The position numbers and the translations under genes are program-made. DNA of 64,000 nt from Phoronis australis. Its lineage: Eukaryota > Phoronida > Phoronidae. The stretch is from NCBI GenBank assembly GCA_002633005.1, contig NMRA01000033.1:769773-833772 (forward strand). Direction: 5' to 3'. Below are positions 24,057-34,300 of this stretch, in pieces (the first letter of the stretch is position 1; each line of letters starts with the position of its first letter). The notes under the pieces are model-generated. The model had not been told where the DNA came from and did not search any database. It saw nothing but the letters and a program-made list of their open reading frames with translations.

Positions 24057-25018
24057 ACATTGAATGGCACAAGTTTTTTACAGCTGCTCAAAAATGCATG
24101 TTAGGAAATGAAGATCGAAAGAAAATTATACAAGATATCACAAAGAAATGGAGTTGTAAAAGCAACCCAAATCATGTGTTTATCTCCTTGTCAATTAGAA
24201 CAACTTTGGACCTCTTTCTCGCTGTGCAAAACTTTCCAAAAGGCTCTGAGATAGTCATGAGTGCAGTCAACATCCCAGATATGGCTCGTGTTATTCGTGG
24301 GCATGGCTTGCGTATCGTCTCCATGGATGTAGAGATAGACACATTGACTCCTAAATCCCAGTACCTTGACTGTCTTATCACAGACAAGACTGTCGCCATC
24401 CTAGTGGCTCATGTGCTCGGAAAGCGCTTCAACATGACCCCATTTATTAACGCAGCTAGGAAACACGGCTTGTTTGTTTTGGAGGACTGTGCTGAAGTTT
24501 TTTGTGGCTTCGATTACGTTGGTCATTCAGATGCGGACCTGTCGTTGTTCAGCTTCGGTACAATCAAGTATTGCACAGCACTGGGAGGGAGCGTAGCAAA
24601 GGTGAAGGGGGAACAGCTATATGAGAGGATGACTCAGCTGCATGCCAACTACCCTGTTCAGGCTCATGGCACTTACTTAAAGAAAGTAATGAAAACCTCT
24701 GTCATGTTTGTGCTCCTCAATTTGCCTCGTGTCTCTAAAGTTCTTTGGTACATCTGCTATTTGCTCACCATTGACTTCAAGAAGCACGTAGTGAAAATGG
24801 CGCGTGGCTTTCCCGATAACTTCTTTGAAGGCATTCGTCACCAGCCGTCCACAGCTCTGCTCTACATGATGCTGGACCAGTTCCGTGACTTCAACCCGTC
24901 CTCATGTAGCCTGATGAAGCTAAAGGGTGACTACGTGACTAAGAAACTATCCGAGACGGTGGCCCCCATAGGCATGAAGGCTGATGTCATTAACTATTGG
25001 CTGTTTCCAATCATTGTG
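24057..25018 (+). CDS. DegT/DnrJ/EryC1/StrS-family aminotransferase, main exon
   Basis: The exon starts after TTTTACTTTCAG and ends at donor GTAGGT in phase 0. It encodes the PLP-binding core of a fold-type I aminotransferase of the DegT group, which in bacteria transfers amino groups to nucleotide-linked keto-sugars. Counting from the methionine at 24098, D130 in VLEDCAE is placed to bind the pyridine nitrogen, and K157 in SLFSFGTIKYCTALGG is placed to form the Schiff base. G162-G163 and the N-terminal SIRTTLDLFLAVQ helix also fit. An unusual hydrophobic stretch (about residues 188-220, with VMFVLLNLPRVSKVLWYICY) suggests membrane contact. Substrate cannot be told from sequence. Animal GT-AG introns argue against bacterial contamination. 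Confidence 0.8.
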
Positions 25019-25239
25019 GTAGGTGTTGCTATTTTGTACGTATAGCTTCAATATTTCACGTCACAATGTTGATTGGTATGAAACTATGGTATGCTTGCTG
25101 TGCCTGACATATAGTCGTGGGTAGAGTTCCTTCCTACACTGCAGTGTGTGACAGTCATCATTCACACCTCATTTATTTATCCCCATTTTGAATTTTTAGT
25201 TAGTTATTGTTTGTGCATGTCAACATTATTCAATTGTAG

Positions 25240-25536
25240 GAAAACCCTGACCTAGTTGTCAAAGTGCTAAACAGCTGGGGTGTTGATGCCTATCACGGTG
25301 CAACTCAGCTAAACGTCATTGAACCTGACAATGGGGAAACACCTCTACGTCACCTCGACTCTAAGTTCGTCAGCCATTATCCACACGAGGCCAAGTTTCT
25401 GTTTGACCACATCGTCTACCTCCCTGTTCACAAAGACGTGCCCTTCCACGACCTAGACGCCATCTGTGCACTGGTTGACCAGGTAACGGCAGGACACTCT
25501 CCCAGCAGGTTACCACGATTACCATCAAAACTTTAA
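25240..25536 (+). CDS. Aminotransferase, C-terminal exon (allele A)
   Basis: It follows the acceptor CAATTGTAG in phase 0 and continues the DegT-family C-terminal domain: ENPDLVVKVLNSWGVDAYHG, then FLFDHIVYLPVHKDVP and LDAICALVDQ. The last motif matches the usual end of DegT-family proteins. Translation can read through a weak donor-like CAG|GTAACG at 25482 to a stop at 25534-25536, which adds about 20 residues, or the gene may splice there to a short last exon. In the second copy an acceptor-like GAGATTTGTTGCAG precedes ATGATGTAG at about 27745. I favour the read-through end but cannot decide. Confidence 0.75.
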   Translation, partial: ENPDLVVKVLNSWGVDAYHGATQLNVIEPDNGETPLRHLDSKFVSHYPHEAKFLFDHIVYLPVHKDVPFHDLDAICALVDQVTAGHSPSRLPRLPSKL

Positions 25537-26015
25537 AACCAAGAGCTGGATCTGAGATCTTAACTTACAATGGAGTCATTAGTTCGAACTTAGAAAAAGG
25601 AAACTTAGTAACTCTGAACTTGAATTTGAAGTGAGCTACATTAAACTCTGAGTCATTGATTTCGAGAAAAAACAATATCTGAAGTTGACCTTAACAATGT
25701 TGTGAATGCTCACTTATTTCTCAAAACATTGAAAATTTTGTCTGTAGGTACATATACTGGTATTAGAACTTAACTTAAAAATGACACAACACTTATTTGT
25801 TGCTTCTTAAATATAAAAAGTCACTTGTTTGCATCATTGTATCCTTAGTTGTTTAGCTTTCTCCGTTTAGTGTTCATTTCCCAATGGAGAGCTCAGCTAG
25901 AGGCTTGACGTGCATTGCTCAATATTCCATTTTTGTTGTGTACATGTCTGTCAGTGACTGCATATCCAGGCACGTGTTTGTTGTTTTGGTTCAGGTGCTA
26001 TAATTGGCGTGTGCT

Positions 26016-26135
26016 CAGTAACGCTAGGACCTAGCTAAAATCTAGCCAAAGTTGCATGTTCTCATTTAAAATACAGGACAATATCTCACATAATCTCGCA
26101 AAGTCTTGCTTTCTAGTGAGGTCCTAGCGTTACTG
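26016..26135. mobile_element. 120-bp TIR element (copy A)
   Basis: Ends are the perfect 17-bp inverted repeat CAGTAACGCTAGGACCT. No coding capacity and no clear target duplication. Confidence 0.7.
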
Positions 26136-26309
26136 AACAGGAGGCTGGTAGGGTACCACAAGGCAGTAATGGGAGTTAGTGGTTGGTCACCCAAGATTTG
26201 TTGCTTTGTAACGTCGTTTTAACAGTGTGTTAAATCATTGGAGCCAGCTGTCTTAATAAGCACATTTCTTGGTTCCAACTTTTACTGTCTTGACTACTCG
26301 GCCATGTGC

Positions 26310-26310
26310 N
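26310..26310. other. Single-N contig join
   Basis: The only N in this part of the window falls exactly where sequence jumps back to the middle of the aminotransferase exon (TTCAAGAAGCACG, as at 24776). It marks an assembly join rather than an ambiguous base. Confidence 0.9.
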
Positions 26311-26553
26311 TTCAAGAAGCACGTAGTGAAAATGGCGCGTGGCTTTCCCGATAACTTCTTTGAAGGCATTCGTCACCAGCCGTCCACAGCTCTGCTCTAC
26401 ATGATGCTGGACCAGTTCCGTGACTTCAACCCGTCCTCATGTAGCCTGATGAAGCTAAAGGGTGACTACGTGACTAAGAAACTATCCGAGACGGTGGCCC
26501 CCATAGGCATGAAGGCTGATGTCATTAACTATTGGCTGTTTCCAATCATTGTG
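26311..26553 (+). CDS. Aminotransferase main exon, partial second copy
   Basis: Same reading frame and sequence as the 3' end of the main exon, from FKKHVVKMARGFPDNFF to the donor GTAGGT. The 5' two-thirds, including the PLP lysine, is missing because the contig starts here. As it stands it cannot encode an enzyme. It is most simply the other allele. Confidence 0.8.
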
Positions 26554-26774
26554 GTAGGTGTTGCTATTTTGTACGTATAGCTTCAATATTTCACGTCACA
26601 ATGTTGATTGGTATGAAACTATGGTATGCTTGCTGTGCCTGACATATAGTCGTGGGTAGAGTTCCTTCCTACACTGCAGTGTGTGACAGTCATCATTCAC
26701 ACCTCATTTATTTATCCCCATTTTGAATTTTTAGTTAGTTATTGTTTGTGCATGTCAACATTATTCAATTGTAG

Positions 26775-27071
26775 GAAAACCCTGACCTAGTTGTCAAAGT
26801 GCTAAACAGCTGGGGTGTTGATGCCTATCACGGTGCAACTCAGCTAAACGTCATTGAACCTGACAATGGGGAAACGCCTCTACGTCACCTCGACTCTAAG
26901 TTCGTCAGCCATTATCCACACGAGGCCAAGTTTCTGTTTGACCACATCGTCTACCTCCCTGTTCACAAAGACGTGCCCTTCCACGACCTAGACGCCATTT
27001 GTGCACTGGTTGACCAGGTAACGGCAGGACACTCTCCCAGCAGGTTACCACGATTACCATCAAAACTTTAA
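26775..27071 (+). CDS. Aminotransferase C-terminal exon (allele B)
   Basis: Encodes the same 90-residue frame as 25240-25536; the few base differences are synonymous. If the assembly is corrected, this exon and 25240-25536 should collapse to one. Confidence 0.75.
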   Translation, partial: ENPDLVVKVLNSWGVDAYHGATQLNVIEPDNGETPLRHLDSKFVSHYPHEAKFLFDHIVYLPVHKDVPFHDLDAICALVDQVTAGHSPSRLPRLPSKL

Positions 27072-27543
27072 AACCAAGAGCTGGATCTGAGATCTTAACT
27101 TACAATGGAGTCATTAGTTCGAACTTAGAAAAAGAAAACTTAGTAACTCTGAACTTGAATTTGAAGTGAGCTACATTAAACTCATTGATTTCGAGAAAAA
27201 ACAATAGCTGAAGTTGACCTTAACAATGTTGTGAATGCTCACTTATTTCTCAAAACATTGAAAATTTTGTCTGTAGGTACATATACTGTATTAGAACTTA
27301 ACTTAAAAATGACACAACTCTTATTTGTTGCTTCTTAAATATAAAAAGTCACTTGTTTGCATCATTGTATCCTTAGTTGTTTAGCTTTCTCCATTTAGTG
27401 TTCATTTCCCAATGGAGAGCTCAGCTAGAGGCTTGACGTGCATTGCTCAATATTCCATTTTTGTTGTGTACATGTCTGTCAGTGACTGCATATCCAGGCA
27501 CATGTTTGTTGTTTTGGTTCAGATGCTATAACTGGCGGGTACT

Positions 27544-27675
27544 CAGTAACGCTAGGACATACGCTAGGACCTAGCTAAAATCTAGCCAAAGTTGCATGTT
27601 CTCATTTAAAATACAGGACAATATCTCACATAATCTCGCGAAGTCTTGCTTTCTAGTGAGGTCCTAGCGTTACTG
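27544..27675. mobile_element. 132-bp TIR element (copy B)
   Basis: Same element as 26016-26135, with a 12-bp tandem duplication of the left terminus (the CGCTAGGAC block occurs twice). Confidence 0.65.
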
Positions 27676-27744
27676 AATGGGAGGCTGGTAGGGTACCACA
27701 AGGCAGTAATGGTAGTTAGTGGTTGGTCACCCGAGATTTGTTGC

Positions 27745-30700
27745 AGATGATGTAGATTGCATTTGCCGGAAGTGACTTGATTGAAAGCAGAAACAGTGGG
27801 TCATGGGTCTGAAGTCACTACCTGAATGCATGCTTGGATGTAGACCACTGTCTCACTAGCGCCAACTGATGAATTTTTAGTTGCCCGTTGCATAAGCACA
27901 AACCAAACTGAAGTTTTGTCACCGTTTCAGTCCCCATAACTCAGTTTAACTCAGATTCTTTATGTACAAGTATGGCACTACTGCTGTACCATTGGCATGC
28001 AACAGTAGTGACACTCAGTTGGTCAGCTTACAATTTTCCCCGGATGGGTCTTGCAAATATATTTTGTAACAGATTTAATTCATTGTGGACCTGTTGTTTT
28101 AGGGATTTTGTTTCGCTTAAGAGTAACGAGGAAACCACTTAATACTTCTTTACTTAAAGTACATTATGTTAACTTGATGTATCTGGTTTATCATGGTCAC
28201 CGACTATAGCATTAGTTCTAAACAATTCTCGTTTATTAGTGTGTTTATAAACCTTTCATTTATTCATATAGCCCTGCACTTTTGTTTTTTACATATTTTT
28301 AACTGCTTACCATTCCACTTGTTAAATCTCAAACCTGCAGATACAAAGTTCTCACTTTACTACACTTGTATCTCATGTTTACAACAGAGTAGAATGCGAT
28401 TAATAGCCACTTACATAGATACACTTTTAGGTCAAATATTTGCATGTATCATCTGTGACGTCTCGATCACTTGTTACAGATATGATATAACCGAGTTCCA
28501 TAATTAGGCTCAAAATATAAAAAACAGCCAGATTTGCAAGCCCTTCCTGTATCAGAATTTTTTCCTTTCGTTGAAAATATTCGTGGGCAAATGCCAAAAG
28601 CAAAGAGCCTGTGATTTTTTTAGAGTGTGTAGATCATGAACATATTCACAATTTTGTATGAACTGCGAGGCAATAGGTTTCAAAGTGTCACTCGTGGGAA
28701 CAGGCTTTTAGTAAATAGTCAACAGGATACATTATCAACAAGTACGAATGCTTGATCTTATGACAGACTTCACAACACAAAACGTGTCACTGAGTTAATT
28801 TTCTTGTATGATTCTCTCAGTTTATTTTCTTGTACGATTCTCTCAGTTCTCAATGTGCACCACTGCCTTCTTAGGTTTAGTTAAAAAAGGAAAATATTAT
28901 TACAAAGTGCTTGGTTTAGGCATTTTTTTATTTAATACTATACTAACTTCATTATGTTAGTTTGCTATGCTTTTATCTGTCTATGTTTGTGCCTTTAGGA
29001 TTGTTATTGATTTTAACACTCAAGTAATAAATTTATTAGTCACTGATATATGCACTACTGTTTGCAATTAACAAATTGTTATGCATAATATTATGTATGT
29101 TATTTAGTATGATACATTTCAACGGGTGTGGTGAATTTTCAATACTCAAGACAGTGCCTTATGTACGTTGCATATTTGTTATAGTAATCTCAATGTACTT
29201 AATCAAATTTATTTTTGAAAATATAAGCCATGTGATAAATGGATGCAGGGTATTTACATTATTTTACTGTAAACCAAATCTCATTTTTTAGTTTGACCTG
29301 ATCAGTTCATTGAGTTCACCTGCCCAAGGTTTGACTTCAACTTTGTACATGTACTGTTACAGTGGGGAGACTCATGTATCAACGGGGCGACTGATCTCCT
29401 GGGACTGGACATTAGTGGCCTCTAGAGAACGAGAAGACGATTTAACTTTTGTTAAAATGCATCATGTCTAATCACATAGACTACAGAAGAATCTTTGCAC
29501 AAACGTCAAAAACCTTCTCCCACGCCACCAAGCGTGAAGACTTTATCTCTTGGTACAGCCAGGTGAGGTCAAGTCACTGGTCGCCTACGATCAACCCCCC
29601 CATAACTTCCTGAGTGTGAAAACAGATATCGCCGAACACTTTGCAACAAACTGATCAATATGAGCAGGATGAAACATATTTACAGTCAAGTGAATTACTT
29701 TAAAGTGATTTTAATGCTATTTTCTCGATATACAAAAGTGAACAAATAATTTTCATTATGATATAAACAAAAATTGTTTAAAATATACATGTTCTCATGG
29801 GCTAATCAAAAAGTGTGCATGTTAGATGGAAAGATTCCAAATTCTAGTAAGCTAACTGAGCGTTTCCACACCAGCAACTGCAAGCGTCACATTAAAGGAT
29901 ATAGTCCCAAGGTTTAAACTCGCAAAAATCAAGATTTTGAAGTCAATGAATACTGAGGTTGTGGCAATGTCAGTGACTAGAAGGATTGAGTTTAGATCCT
30001 ATTCCAAGTTTTATGAACACAAGACTTCTAAAGTCGGTGAATGTCCGGGACTATGGCATTTCACACAGGCCAAGCCATTTACCTAAAACAGCTCCCAAAC
30101 AAAGCCGACACAGAACATTTTGATAAAACTAAAAACTATAACCAAGTACACATATGTTATTAAGCACATGTTTAGAGACTAAATCATTCTAAGCACATGT
30201 TTAGAGACTAAATCATTCTAAGCACATGTTTAGAGACTAAATCATTCTAAGCATCAGTGGGACCAAGTCATGGGCCACAATGCATGGTATTAGGTTTCTG
30301 ATGAGTGCTAGGCCGAAAGAGTGTTCAAGACACCAGACTCCATAGGTCTGGCAATGTTTCCTGAAAATGATTTAAGCGTAGTTACTTTGTTTGAGGCAGG
30401 TGGGAGCTTTATCAAAGGCCTCTTAGAACTGCAAACCTACTCAATGAAGTTGATGTTCAAATTCACCCTGAGAAGTGTTAAATGCGATCTATTGGCACAA
30501 TGCCAGGTACAGAGCACTTGATCAGTCTGAATTATACAGCCACATAGATGAACAAAACCTAAAATAACAGTGCTATACGACTTGCGTGGAAGATATTCCA
30601 AAAACGCAATTTCCAATTGTGTTTACTTCCCATTAAATACAGCAAACAATTCCTACAACAATAGAAAAAACAACACAGTCCTGTATTTTGTTGTCAAATA

Positions 30701-31218
30701 TAAATTACTTATAAACTTAGTGGACATTTGGCCAGTTCTTACGCGTTACCAACTTAATGTTAAAACAATCGCCTAACTACATGATTTGTCTAAGTAATTT
30801 CACCGATCACTCAGCGACTAAACCAACGTACACACTACAACTGTACAGTGAGAGTATCACTAAACTATCTACTCACCATGACTTAAAAAAAATATTTAGA
30901 TAACGACTGCTTCACAACCCCCAAACTTCTAGCACAAATTGTATTACATCCACTGAAATGGGGACAACCAAAAATCTGCATTGTTACATTTAAAAAATTT
31001 CCAAGTTTCTATGCATTTTTACAGAAATAAGAATCTTCGAAATATACACTATACTTGAGTAATCTCACATGACAATACCTTTACATATTACCCTATCACT
31101 CTGACTACATGCTTATATGTATTCATGGCTTGATTGCAACTACGTTATTCCTATGGCTTACTGCAGCAGACAGACTTCCGTTAAGGACTGGAGAATTCTT
31201 TACTAGGACCATTACTGG
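27745..31218. other. Convergent intergenic region, includes KMT2 3' UTR
   Basis: Lies between the 3' ends of the plus-strand aminotransferase and the minus-strand KMT2 gene. No conserved coding exon recognised. The minus-strand KMT2 3' UTR must begin at 31218. Minus-strand AATAAA and ATTAAA occur at about 28927-28936 and ATTAAA near 29710, but I cannot choose the polyadenylation site. A short plus-strand frame at 29464-29565 ends at a donor-like CAG|GTGAGG without any family motif. A 26-bp tandem pair sits near 28800-28850. Confidence 0.45.
30161..30247. repeat. Three tandem 29-bp repeats
   Basis: Three identical head-to-tail copies of a 29-bp unit that begins TAAGCACATGTTTAGAGACT. Probably in or near the KMT2 3' UTR. 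Confidence 0.9.
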
Positions 31219-31311
31219 TTAATTCATCCACTTTCGACAATTAGGAGCTCCACACATACATGGAATCTTGTGTGACTCATCCTCAAAATCAAATTTGTAG
31301 TCATAGGTCAG
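31219..31311 (-). CDS. KMT2C/D: KMT2C/D exon 32: end of SET and post-SET
   Basis: After acceptor TGTTTACAG it encodes [18 protein letters not shown], with the SET catalytic-pocket tyrosine of YDY. The post-SET zinc motif follows (C-M-CG-APN-C) and the protein ends RKWMN-stop, the exact end seen in vertebrate KMT2C and KMT2D. The stop TAA is at 31219-31221. Confidence 0.97.
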   Translation of the reverse strand: MTYDYKFDFEDESHKIPCMCGAPNCRKWMN

Positions 31312-34300
31312 CTGTAAACAGAAACACTTCATTAAGTGATGTTACTGACCCCTACAACAAGCACACAAAACGACAACTTTTCAAAGCTGCTTTCACGCAA
31401 TACACAAGACCAAGAGAACACCATATACACTTGCATGCACACACACATGTATATAGTGGACGATTAATCAGGTTGGCTCCTTTCAAGAATATTGGGTGGA
31501 TTTGACAGGTTTCTGGAAATCATGGGTATTCCTACAAAACTGGAAGCCTCCCACAAAAATCATGAGGGTTGGCAACTAAGAAATACCCCATGGCACAAGC
31601 ACTAGATGGCAAATCTGAATATCTGCTAGGTCTTACCTCTTCCCCGCGAGCTATCCGCCTGTTGGCTATAATGATAATCTTACAGTCCTTCTCAAAGGGC
31701 ACGACCTCGGCCACACAGCAGGGCATGCAGGAGTGATTAATGTATCTCGCCAGACCCCCAGCGATGGTGGCGTCAACGACGGTGTTGTCCGATATCCTAA
31801 ACATAATAACACCAGTGATTATAAATACCAGGAACAGGGACCTCCTAAATAGGGAAGATTTAAAAAAATTAGAATACGGAGTCATGGGTCTACCGTCAGC
31901 GCCACAATTTTCTGTTGTTTATAAGATTTCCAAAATAAACAGTGTCAGCGAATGTGAAACTGTATGAGAAACGGAGCACAAAATTTTGCTGTCCATCACG
32001 TGGCTAGAATGGTATTTGGTTAAATATTGAATTCTCCCAATACCCTTAACAAGTTGATTCAATATTGATTAAAAGTGCCTATTTTTAATGCTAACTACCC
32101 TTGATCACCAGGGGCTCAGTACTTTATGCTCATTTTTAAGATAGGGATCAATCCCTTAATCCCTTTTTTGAAAAATACTCTGTCGGCACATTATTACAAT
32201 GTTGAATCACTACGGCAACGTCATGATAACTACTGCTTTGGACACAGGACACACACCTGAACATGTAGATGCCTCTGTTCTGGCTCTCGTATATCTTCTC
32301 TCGTTTCTCTGCCACCTCGTTCCTAATCAGCTCACCAATGTACTCGATCACCATTGTGTGCCGCTCTATGTCACGAGCAGCGTAGAGACCAAGACCCTGC
32401 AATCAAACAACACCCACATTATGACTATTACATTGCTTTACAATTAAAATACTTCTCAATTAGCATTCACAAACACTTAAGCAGAAAGTTTTCATTCTCA
32501 TAGCTTTAACTTAACCACGAATAGGGCCGACAGTGTTTAGCCATTTTCCAACATTTGTAGATAGATCAAGGGATTAGAGTGTCCACGTGGTCAGCAGAGT
32601 CTTGGGTTCAAGAAACAGTCAGGACAGAGATCTCAAACACAAATATAAGTCACATGATTTACCCAACATATAGCATGTAAGAAGATTTAATAATTCTTAC
32701 TTATACCACATAAAGGCATATATTTATAACAGCATATTTAATTATGTATATGTAATCCACAGATTGATAAGATGCCTCCCATCAAGTCTGGCTGGATTTC
32801 TGTAATCGACGGGTATCTCGACAGCTTAGTGGACTCCTAGCCCCAGTCAGGACAGAGATCTTTTCAGACTTAACTACAGGTCAATGGATGTGACTAACAT
32901 GTGTGGAAAAAGACCAATAATTCTTCCTTATTCATTATGCACATTTAATGTTACCAGACAGGATGGTCTCACAAATCCTGCGCATCCCAGGCCCACCCAA
33001 CTATGAACAGACCACGACTAAACACTACCTGTATCCGAGAGCGGCCCAGGTAAACGTAGTTCCTCCACTCAGTTTTCAGGCGCCTGTACTGCTGTGACTT
33101 GGAATGAATGAAATGCTTGTTATAGGGGGCATTGATGTCCTCAAAACCAGTGACTGTGCTGGGTAGAACGTGGGAATGTTTCGTCACTTGCAGTGTGTGA
33201 GGCCTAGAATGGGACGAAGGTCTACTCATCAAGTCCAAAACATACAATAAGTTTTAAGTCACGTTAAAATGGTACTTCATGAATACTTATGTCACACAAA
33301 TTGTCATTTTTTCACATTTTTCAAAGGTCAATTACCTCACTGCTAACAGAAACAGTGTCACATATAGATTACAATGCTCGTGATCTTTATATTTGACAAA
33401 ATATATTTTCACTTGTCCGCCAAATTGAGTACTAAACAGGCTACAGTCTTTTTGGGTCAGAATTAATTGTGTTTGAGCTCTTCTAGTAAATTGTTCATAT
33501 CTCAGGAATCCTATTTCGTGATCTGTGTTAGGAAAACTAGTCCAGTGCATGGATATGTGTTGTGAGAGTAAGTCAATCCCTTAGATACCATTCATCAAAT
33601 AGTTCAAAACTTCACATCTCAACTATTACAATAATAGCGAATAAACTATTGATAGTAAACTAAATAAACTTTGCCAAATGAGCTTCAAAGTGGGTACGTG
33701 AAAATTAGTGTGACTACGGTACCTCCTAAAATGAGTTCTAAACTTGGGCTCCGAGCGAGCACATCCGGTAGGATTGATAGTGAGTGGCATCTCAATCAGC
33801 TGCAGCCGGCCATACTTGAAGTGGTAGTTGGATAGCAGCTCAGTCCCCGGTAACTAGCAAGGAAAAAACACGACGAGTCATTGAAGATGCAATAAACTAA
33901 AACCAAGCATCAACCAATTTACATAACAGAAGCAGTGCTATCCCCAATTACCAAGCACCAAGGTGGTAGTGACGGTCGGTTTAATGCATTACAAGCCATA
34001 TTCTGTACAAAGTATCACAAGGATGTTAAAATAGGTCAGGTTGTTTTGAGAACTAATTTGTCACAACAGGATGTTAAGTCTTTCTAACAGTCAGTTACAA
34101 CATCCAGAGGCATAATTCCACCCATGTACTGAAAACCTGTAGACAGGTCTCTTAACACTCGCCTCCAGTCAATGAAATAAACTCACCGATTCAATGACCC
34201 GCACTATCGTTGGCTCCGTCAAGCCAAACAGATCTTCACCACTCAGGAATTCTGGGAACATCTTAACCTGGTCGTTTTCTAGACGAATCTTTTCAACAGA

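Larger units (their letters stand above)
24776..26204 (+). repeat. Duplicated block, copy A (probable allele)
   Basis: About 1.43 kb that reappears at 26311-27744 with sparse substitutions and small indels. It contains the end of the main aminotransferase exon, one intron, the C-terminal exon and 3' flank. The copies diverge abruptly after TTTGTTGC. Confidence 0.9.
26311..27744 (+). repeat. Duplicated block, copy B (probable allele)
   Basis: Partner of 24776-26204. Differences include silent exon changes (A to G at ACA/ACG, C to T at ATC/ATT), a 4-bp deletion in the 3' flank, and a 12-bp tandem duplication inside the embedded TIR element. This is the level and type expected between alleles of a heterozygous genome. 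Confidence 0.9.

Noticed and set aside
24057-25536. Bacterial contamination as source of the DegT gene
   Set aside because: The coding sequence is cut by a standard intron and lies on a contig with animal repeats and near an animal KMT2 gene.
29464-29565. Candidate exon MSNHIDYRRIFAQTSKTF before donor GTGAGG
   Set aside because: No homology, no partner exon with matching phase, and an in-frame stop just upstream. Not enough to call a gene.
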